From CAZRDB01 sp964598695 (GTDB lineage Bacteria; Armatimonadota; Zipacnadia; UBA1398), in contig CAZRDB010000027.1 of NCBI GenBank assembly GCA_964598695.1, positions 1-36,145 of the forward strand: 36,145 nucleotides of DNA, in the 5' to 3' direction. The notes below the pieces were generated by a model. The model made no database searches and was not told where the DNA came from. It worked only from the letters and a program-made list of their open reading frames with translations. Every line of letters begins with the position of its first letter. Position 1 is the stretch's first letter. A program made the translations under genes and the position numbers. Positions 31,631 to 36,145 of the stretch are shown in pieces.

Positions 31631-33022
31631 TCAGCGCAGCTCCTCGGCGAGTCGCCGCGCTCGGGCCCGGAGGTCCTCCGCCAGGCCCGCGCAGGCCGGA
31701 TCGGCGATCCGGTTGCGGGTCTCGTGGGGATCGGCCGCGAGGTCGAAGAGCCACTCGGCGTCGGCCTCGGCCTCCAGGTAGCGCCAGTAGGCATGGTGCT
31801 CGGTGCGGACCCCCTCGGACTTCGGGATCCCCGGGTGGGGGAACAGGTGCTCGTAGAACCACTCCTCGCGCCACGGCGGCGATTCGCCGCGCGTCAGGGG
31901 CGCGAGGTCCATGCCCTGCATCCGCTCTGGCGCGGCCACCCCGGCGAGCGAGAGCAGCGTCGGCGCAATGTCGAGGTTCAGCACCATCTCACCGCGGGAC
32001 CGGCCCCGTGCCGCGTCCGGCACGCGCGGGTCGTGAATCACCAGCGGAACGCGGATCGACTCCTCGTACATGAGCCACTTGTCGGCCAGCCCGTGCTCCG
32101 CGAGGAAGCAGCCGTTGTCGCCCATGAACACGACCACGGTGTTCTCCCGCAGGCCCCGGCGCGCGAGCGCCCCCAGCATCGCGCCCACCGCGTCGTCGAC
32201 CCCCGTGATCAGCCGGAAGTAGGCCTTGACCATCTCCTGGTACGACTCCGGCGTGGCGAAGCGCTGGGCCCACCGTCGCCGTCCCTCGGACTCGCGCAGG
32301 AAGGTCGGCAGGCGTCGGAAGTCCTCGTCGGTGGCCGTTGGCGGGACGGGGACCGTCGCCTCGGCGTAGAGCGCGCGGTGGCGGGCCGCGTAGAGGTACT
32401 GCCGCGGGTCCTCGTCCTGCTGGTGCGGCGCCTTGAAGCTCACCGAGAGGCAGAAGGGCTCGCCGGGCGCGCACGCCTCGAGGAACTCCACGGCCTGCCC
32501 GGCCTGGATGTCCGTCAGGTGCGGGCCGTCCTCGCCCTGCGGGAAGTAGCGGCCCTGACCGCGGAAGCCTCCCCAGGAGTCGAACCGGTCGGCGGGAGGC
32601 TCGGCGTTGTCGCCGACCCCGTACTTCCCGACGAACCCCACCCGGTACCCGGCGCGCCGGAGACAGTCGTGGTAGGTCTCGTCGAGCTGCGCGGGCGTGA
32701 GCGGCGTCGCGAAGTCGTGTACCCCGTGCCGGCGCGCATACTGCCCCGTCAGGAGCGTCGCGCGGCTGGCACAGCAGATCGAGGTGGTCACGAACGCGTT
32801 CCGAAACAGCGTGCCGCCTCGAGCCAGAGCGTCGATGTGCGGCGTCCGCACCACCGGGTTGCCCATGCAGCCAAGGGCGTCCCAGCGGTGATCGTCCGTC
32901 AGGAGGAACAGCAGGTTCGGGGGAGCCCCGCTCGCGGCCGGTCCTCCGTCGGCGCGCGCTCGCGCCGACCATGCGCCGGCGCCGGTGAGACCCGTGACGA
33001 ACGTGCGGCGAGACATGGTCAC
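31631..33022 (-). CDS. Tat-exported sulfatase
   Basis: This 463-aa member of the type I sulfatase / alkaline phosphatase superfamily hydrolyses sulfate esters, commonly on glycans. The N-terminus MSRRTFVTGLTGAGAWSARA is a twin-arginine signal, so export is folded. Metal ligands appear as LLTDDHRWD, and the formylglycine site is C83 in C-C-A-S-R followed by ATLLTG; an Ala replaces the common Pro, as in the CxAxR form. HGVHDF, GKYGVGD, KAPHQQ and FMGDNG with the late Asp-Asn pair follow. A GTG at 33022 is preferred over the ATG at 33016 because GAGGAGG lies 6 nt before it. It is the last gene of the minus-strand unit. No formylglycine-generating enzyme is encoded in the window. Confidence 0.9.
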   Translation of the reverse strand: MTMSRRTFVTGLTGAGAWSARARADGGPAASGAPPNLLFLLTDDHRWDALGCMGNPVVRTPHIDALARGGTLFRNAFVTTSICCASRATLLTGQYARRHGVHDFATPLTPAQLDETYHDCLRRAGYRVGFVGKYGVGDNAEPPADRFDSWGGFRGQGRYFPQGEDGPHLTDIQAGQAVEFLEACAPGEPFCLSVSFKAPHQQDEDPRQYLYAARHRALYAEATVPVPPTATDEDFRRLPTFLRESEGRRRWAQRFATPESYQEMVKAYFRLITGVDDAVGAMLGALARRGLRENTVVVFMGDNGCFLAEHGLADKWLMYEESIRVPLVIHDPRVPDAARGRSRGEMVLNLDIAPTLLSLAGVAAPERMQGMDLAPLTRGESPPWREEWFYEHLFPHPGIPKSEGVRTEHHAYWRYLEAEADAEWLFDLAADPHETRNRIADPACAGLAEDLRARARRLAEELR

Positions 33023-33052
33023 GACAACCCTCCTCGAGCCGCGCCGCGGGGG

Positions 33053-33634
33053 CTACCGCGCGGGCTGGGGACTCCAGAGCAGCTTGCCGTCCTCATCGGG
33101 CGAGAAGCAGGCCGCGTGCCCGTCGACGAAGCTGTAGACCGCCCCCGCGGGATGCGGATAGGCGACGCTGACCCCGTCCGACCCCTCCCAGGTGAGCACG
33201 GTCAGGCCCTGGTTCGCTTCCGGGACGGCATCGAGCCGGAGCGAGGCCAGCGCCTCGTTGCGCTCGTAGAAGACGGTGGAGGTCACGGCAGGACAGGCCC
33301 AGTAGCGGCTCGGAAGCCCGAGGAGCGTGTCTGCGCCCGGGGCGAGGATCGGCATCAGGGCCCGGCGCCAGTCGCACTCGATCGGCGGCAGCCGCTGGTC
33401 GCAGTCGAGGGCGTAGGCGCGCAGCGCTCCCGCGAGCACGCGCTGGTTGTTCGTGCAGGCGCGCTGCTGGCCGCGACGCGCGCCGCCGATCCCCCAGGCG
33501 AGCAGCGCAGCGAGGCCCACGAACGTCAGCAGTGAGAGGACCCCGAACCGCAGGCAGCTTGCCCGCAGCGCGGCGTCGCCCGCCGACCGAGAGTCGGCGG
33601 AGGGGGCGTCGATGGGCTGACCGGGACTGGACAT
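33053..33634 (-). CDS. Pseudopilin-like membrane protein lacking a prepilin motif
   Basis: This 193-aa protein has one membrane helix (FGVLSLLTFVGLAALLAWGI, about residues 30-49). It is followed by RRGQQRACTNNQRVLAGALR and YALDCDQRLPP, close to the type II pseudopilin/DUF1559 pattern frequent in Armatimonadota (ARxxARxxxCxxNLKQI, YxxDYDxRLPP). The C-terminus has the matching VYSFVDGHAACF motif. However, the N-terminus before the helix (SSPGQPIDAPSADSRSAGD) lacks the Gly-Phe-Thr-Leu-Ile-Glu prepilin cleavage site, so it is probably not processed into a pilus. The ATG at 33634 follows GGAACGGAG by 10 nt; a TTG at 33640 is possible. It lies 39 nt after the lipoprotein and 30 nt before the sulfatase. 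Confidence 0.72.
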   Translation of the reverse strand: MSSPGQPIDAPSADSRSAGDAALRASCLRFGVLSLLTFVGLAALLAWGIGGARRGQQRACTNNQRVLAGALRAYALDCDQRLPPIECDWRRALMPILAPGADTLLGLPSRYWACPAVTSTVFYERNEALASLRLDAVPEANQGLTVLTWEGSDGVSVAYPHPAGAVYSFVDGHAACFSPDEDGKLLWSPQPAR

Positions 33635-33673
33635 AGGCAAGTCGCTCCGTTCCGTCTGTCGCCCCGCCCGGGC

Positions 33674-34531
33674 TCAGTCGCCGGCGTACTGCGCGAGCAG
33701 CCGGAAGCCGGCGCGCAGCGTGACCGTTACCGTGTCGATCCGGTACACGATCTCGCAGAGCTGGATCTGGTCGGGCGTGCCGGGGATGACCTGCGTATAC
33801 CGCAGACGGTAGGCGGGTCCTTCCTCCTCGGCTGCCGCCAGCAGGTCGTAGAGAACCACCCTGTCCACGCCGCGGAAGGCGAGCCACCAGTCGAGCTGCG
33901 CGAGTGTGGCGAGTCCGTCGGCCGTACGGTACTCCGCCGCCGGCGTGCCCCGAACCATCGTGTCCTCACCCGCGGTCGACAGCCGACGCGCGGCCTCGCG
34001 GTAGGTGCGGCCCCGCTGGCTCCGTCCCCAGGCTTTGCGGGTGTCGAGGGCGTCGCGGCGCACGACACGAATGCGGACGATCGCGGGGGCCGCTTGCGCG
34101 TCGGTCCCCCGGTGCGCGAGGTCCCAGAACAACGGCGTCGTGTTGGCCCAGGCCCCCTGCGCGACGAAGCCGGCGGGGAGCGAGGCGCCGGCGGCCAGCT
34201 CCCATGCGTCGGTCAGTTCCGCCGCAGAGGCAAGCCGCTCGCCGCTCTCGGTCGCGACCGTGACCGGCAGACACTGGACGGCGTAGCTCGTGCCGCCGTA
34301 GGACTCGGTCGACGCGGCGTAGGGGTCGATCGCCATCCCGGGGAGGAGCGGATCCGTCGCGTAGGCGCGCGCGAGCACCTCGGCACGGGTCGGGAGATCG
34401 TCGGGGAAAGGCGACTCCGGTCCCCCGCCTCCCCCCCCGCACGAGGCGAGGGCGACCCCCAGCGCCCCGAGCGAGAGCGCCCACAGGATCCCTCGCGACA
34501 GAATGCGGTTCGGTTCCTTCGTTCTCGACAC
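33674..34531 (-). CDS. Predicted lipoprotein, unknown function
   Basis: This is a 285-aa predicted lipoprotein. The start is a GTG at 34531 with GGGAG 6 nt upstream, in the short gap after acyP. The N-terminus is basic (SRTKEPNRILSRG), then hydrophobic, with the lipobox LASC at about residue 25 and a run of glycines. The rest has no recognised domain: a Tyr/Ser/Gly-rich part (YAASTESYGGTSYAVQCLPV), a helical middle with many Arg, and a beta-rich C-terminus (VLYDLLAAAEEEGPAYRLRY, then VTVTLRAGFRLLAQYAGD). It lies between acyP and the pseudopilin-like gene and is probably co-transcribed with them. A surface location is likely; nothing more can be said. Confidence 0.7.
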   Translation of the reverse strand: MSRTKEPNRILSRGILWALSLGALGVALASCGGGGGGPESPFPDDLPTRAEVLARAYATDPLLPGMAIDPYAASTESYGGTSYAVQCLPVTVATESGERLASAAELTDAWELAAGASLPAGFVAQGAWANTTPLFWDLAHRGTDAQAAPAIVRIRVVRRDALDTRKAWGRSQRGRTYREAARRLSTAGEDTMVRGTPAAEYRTADGLATLAQLDWWLAFRGVDRVVLYDLLAAAEEEGPAYRLRYTQVIPGTPDQIQLCEIVYRIDTVTVTLRAGFRLLAQYAGD

Positions 34532-34541
34532 GGTGCGCTCC

Positions 34542-34823
34542 CTAGCCGACCGCGCGGAAGGTATCGTACCTCCCCCGCGGGGTTTCCCACTCCACATCCA
34601 CGGCCTCGACCCGTGCTCCCGGCGGACCCTCTCGCACTCGGTTCAGCAGCCGCTCGATCTCGGCGTGGCCGCCCTCCGCGACGATCTCGACGTCGCGGGT
34701 CGGCAGGTTGCGGACAATCCCCGTCAGCGCCAGGGCGCCCGCAGCCTCCACCACGAACCAGCGGAAACCCACGCCCTGCACGCGTCCCCGCACGAGAGCA
34801 TGTACCCGCGCCGCGGGCGGCAT
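34542..34823 (-). CDS. acyP: Acylphosphatase
   Basis: This 93-aa acylphosphatase, a small cytosolic enzyme that hydrolyses acyl phosphates such as carbamoyl or acetyl phosphate, has its whole signature visible: GRVQGVGFRWFV with catalytic R21, and GIVRNLPTRDVEIVAEG with catalytic N39. The C-terminal GARVEAVDVEWETP is also typical. The ATG at 34823 is 2 nt after the GlmU-like stop (TAGCGATG). A GTG at 34832 would sit closer (5 nt) to the GGAGAGG ribosome site and add three residues. The lipoprotein gene begins 10 nt after its stop. The pairing with a nucleotidyltransferase may be only operonic. Confidence 0.92.
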   Translation of the reverse strand: MPPAARVHALVRGRVQGVGFRWFVVEAAGALALTGIVRNLPTRDVEIVAEGGHAEIERLLNRVREGPPGARVEAVDVEWETPRGRYDTFRAVG

Positions 34824-34825
34824 CG

Positions 34826-36145
34826 CTACCACCCGTACCTCTCCGGACCCCAGTCGGTGACCGTGTGCTCCTGCCGCACGAAGCACACCTTGCGGCTGGG
34901 CAGGTCCTCCTGCAGGACGACCCCCGGACCCACACACGACCAGGCGCCCACCTTCACCCCCGGCATCAGGATCGCGTTCACGCCCGTGCGCGCGTAGTCA
35001 CCGAGGAAGGAGGCGTTCGCGCCCTCCAGCGGTCGTTCCCTTCGCCCCTTGATCCGGTGCTCCTTGTCACCGTCGTCGAAACGCAGGGTCCCGCAGACCG
35101 TCGCCGCCCCGATATCGACACAGGCGCCGACGACGCCCGCGATCTCGCAGTAGTGGTAGAAGTAGGCCCGCTCGAACGCCACGCCGCCGAACTCGGCCCC
35201 GTGGCTCACCACGCACTCGTCACCGAGCGCGGGCCCCTCCAGCAGGCAGTAGTGACGGATCCGCGCCTCCCGGCCGACGTGGATCGGCCCCTGCACGATC
35301 GCGCCGTTCTCCAGGCTCGAACCGGCGCCCAGGAACAGCGGGCCATGCACGACACACCGCTTGCCGATCCGCGCCCCGGGGCCGAGCACGATCCGACCCT
35401 CGATCTCGGCCGAGTCGTCGATGCGGCAGTCGGCGGCGATGGAGTCCTCCTCGGCGGCGTCGGCAAGGGCGCGGACCATCTGGCTGTTCGCGCGCAGGAT
35501 GTCCCACGGCTTGTCGAGATCCACCCAACAGGGGTCGGCCTCGACGGCCGCGATCTCGTGCCCGGCCTCCCGCAGCAGCGCGAGGCTCATCGCGAGATCG
35601 GACTCGAGCGGTGGCATCCCACCGACCTCGACGCGCGTGAAGACCCCCGGGTTGCCGCGCAGGAAGGGAAGCAGCGTCTCCCGCTTGCCGGCGACGACGC
35701 CGCCGAAGGCATGGCCGAGCCGCTCGCGCGGGTGGCCCCAGATCTCGCGGACGGCGCCCTCCGCCACCCGAACGCCGATCGTGTCCTGCGGCCGCTCCTC
35801 CGCCTCGAGCGCCGCTACGAGCAACGCGGTGGCCTCCGTTTCCCGCGCCGTGCGGAGCGTCCGCTCGACCGCCCCGGGCGTGGAGACGATATCGCCGTAG
35901 GCGATCGCGACGTCCGGGTCCTCGGTCGCCTCGAGCGCCCGAAGCGCCGCCGCGGCCGTGCCCTCGGCCGGAGGGGCCTCCAGGTACGCGACCGCCCCTC
36001 GCAGCCCGAGGAGCGCGCCCCGCACACTCTGGGCGTTCGCCCCCACGACCACCAGGAGCCCGTCGCAGCCGGCCGCGCAGAGGCTCTCGGCCATCCAACG
36101 GACCGCGGGCTTGCCGCAGACCGGCGTCGCGCACTTGTTGCGGGC
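34826..36145 (-). CDS. GlmU-like nucleotidyltransferase with left-handed beta-helix, 5' partial
   Basis: This gene continues past the right window edge, so the true start and the first nucleotide-binding loop are missing; 439 residues are visible. They begin ARNKCATPVCGKPAVRW, the family's lysine-proline substrate motif, and continue with LLVVVGANAQSV, PAEGTAAAAL (as in GlmU EGTA) and AIAYGDIVS, with the metal-binding Asp. After a transferase domain of about 250 residues comes a left-handed beta-helix with hexapeptide repeats (IVLGPGARIGKRCVVHG, AIVQGPIHVGREARI) and ATVCGTLRFDDGDKEH. Such proteins make UDP-GlcNAc or another nucleotide sugar, sometimes also acetylating. It ends 2 nt before acyP. 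It resembles the archaeal-type bifunctional GlmU more than the E. coli form, but the sugar is not certain. Confidence 0.85.
   Translation of the reverse strand, partial: ARNKCATPVCGKPAVRWMAESLCAAGCDGLLVVVGANAQSVRGALLGLRGAVAYLEAPPAEGTAAAALRALEATEDPDVAIAYGDIVSTPGAVERTLRTARETEATALLVAALEAEERPQDTIGVRVAEGAVREIWGHPRERLGHAFGGVVAGKRETLLPFLRGNPGVFTRVEVGGMPPLESDLAMSLALLREAGHEIAAVEADPCWVDLDKPWDILRANSQMVRALADAAEEDSIAADCRIDDSAEIEGRIVLGPGARIGKRCVVHGPLFLGAGSSLENGAIVQGPIHVGREARIRHYCLLEGPALGDECVVSHGAEFGGVAFERAYFYHYCEIAGVVGACVDIGAATVCGTLRFDDGDKEHRIKGRRERPLEGANASFLGDYARTGVNAILMPGVKVGAWSCVGPGVVLQEDLPSRKVCFVRQEHTVTDWGPERYGW

Noticed and set aside
31624..31653. GACTCGC/GCGAGTC repeat at the convergent phosphoesterase and sulfatase ends as a terminator
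   Set aside because: The loop is 16 nt and no T tract follows on either strand, so I do not call it.

Overview
The window is very GC-rich chromosomal DNA, with codon third positions almost always G or C. It is densely packed with genes and has no rRNA, tRNA, insertion sequence, prophage or CRISPR array that I can see. Two things point to a Terrabacteria-type lineage, most likely Armatimonadota or a near relative. First, a core block ordered G5/3D-domain (YabE-like) protein, rsmA, ispE, NTP transferase, then rpiB, glyA and a WecA/TagO-type transferase, resembles Firmicutes synteny. Second, it is surrounded by secreted proteins of kinds common in Armatimonadota and Planctomycetes: GxGYxYP, F5/8 type C, NPCBM-GH36, a pectate-lyase-like beta-helix, a sulfatase, a DUF6599 protein and a pseudopilin-like protein. 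The taxonomic call is inference.

Layout. 1-413: left edge, with a small ORF with a good ribosome binding site and an inverted repeat. 414-6114 (minus): two large exported proteins for glycan binding or cleavage. 6292-7239 (plus): a BACON-type lipoprotein. 7314-15204 (plus): the housekeeping block, covering a cell-wall 3D protein, 16S rRNA dimethyltransferase, isoprenoid kinase, NTP transferase, a soluble orphan histidine kinase with its own promoter, ribose-5-phosphate isomerase B, serine hydroxymethyltransferase and a polyprenyl-phosphate sugar-phosphate transferase. 15158-20162 (minus): a beta-helix protein, an alpha-galactosidase-like GH36 enzyme and an unknown protein. 20305-21066 (plus): a PHP-domain phosphoesterase. 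21079-28261 (minus): seven tightly packed genes. 28432-31618 (plus): two tandem calcineurin-like phosphoesterases. 31631-36145 (minus): a GlmU-like nucleotidyltransferase cut by the window edge, acylphosphatase, a lipoprotein, a pseudopilin-like protein and a Tat-exported sulfatase.

The most intriguing segment is 21079-28261. It encodes an HgdC-type ATPase activator and a single HgdB-type iron-sulfur protein, the two parts of an ATP-driven low-potential electron machine of the 2-hydroxyacyl-CoA dehydratase / double-cubane class. Interleaved with them, by 2-nt gaps and 4-nt overlaps, are a NapH-like membrane polyferredoxin, a SafE/UreH-like membrane protein, a DUF6599 lipoprotein, an exported HEAT-repeat protein with a membrane anchor, and an iron-sulfur-flavoprotein-type reductase. 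No acyl-CoA ligase, CoA transferase or second dehydratase subunit is present. The arrangement suggests a membrane-linked ATP-dependent reductase system of unknown substrate.

Other points of interest are a second phosphoesterase copy that has lost the catalytic His of its GNHD motif, a 21-bp perfect palindrome between divergent genes, a possible ribosome-site-sequestering hairpin before the flavoprotein gene, and a pseudopilin relative that lacks the prepilin cleavage motif.
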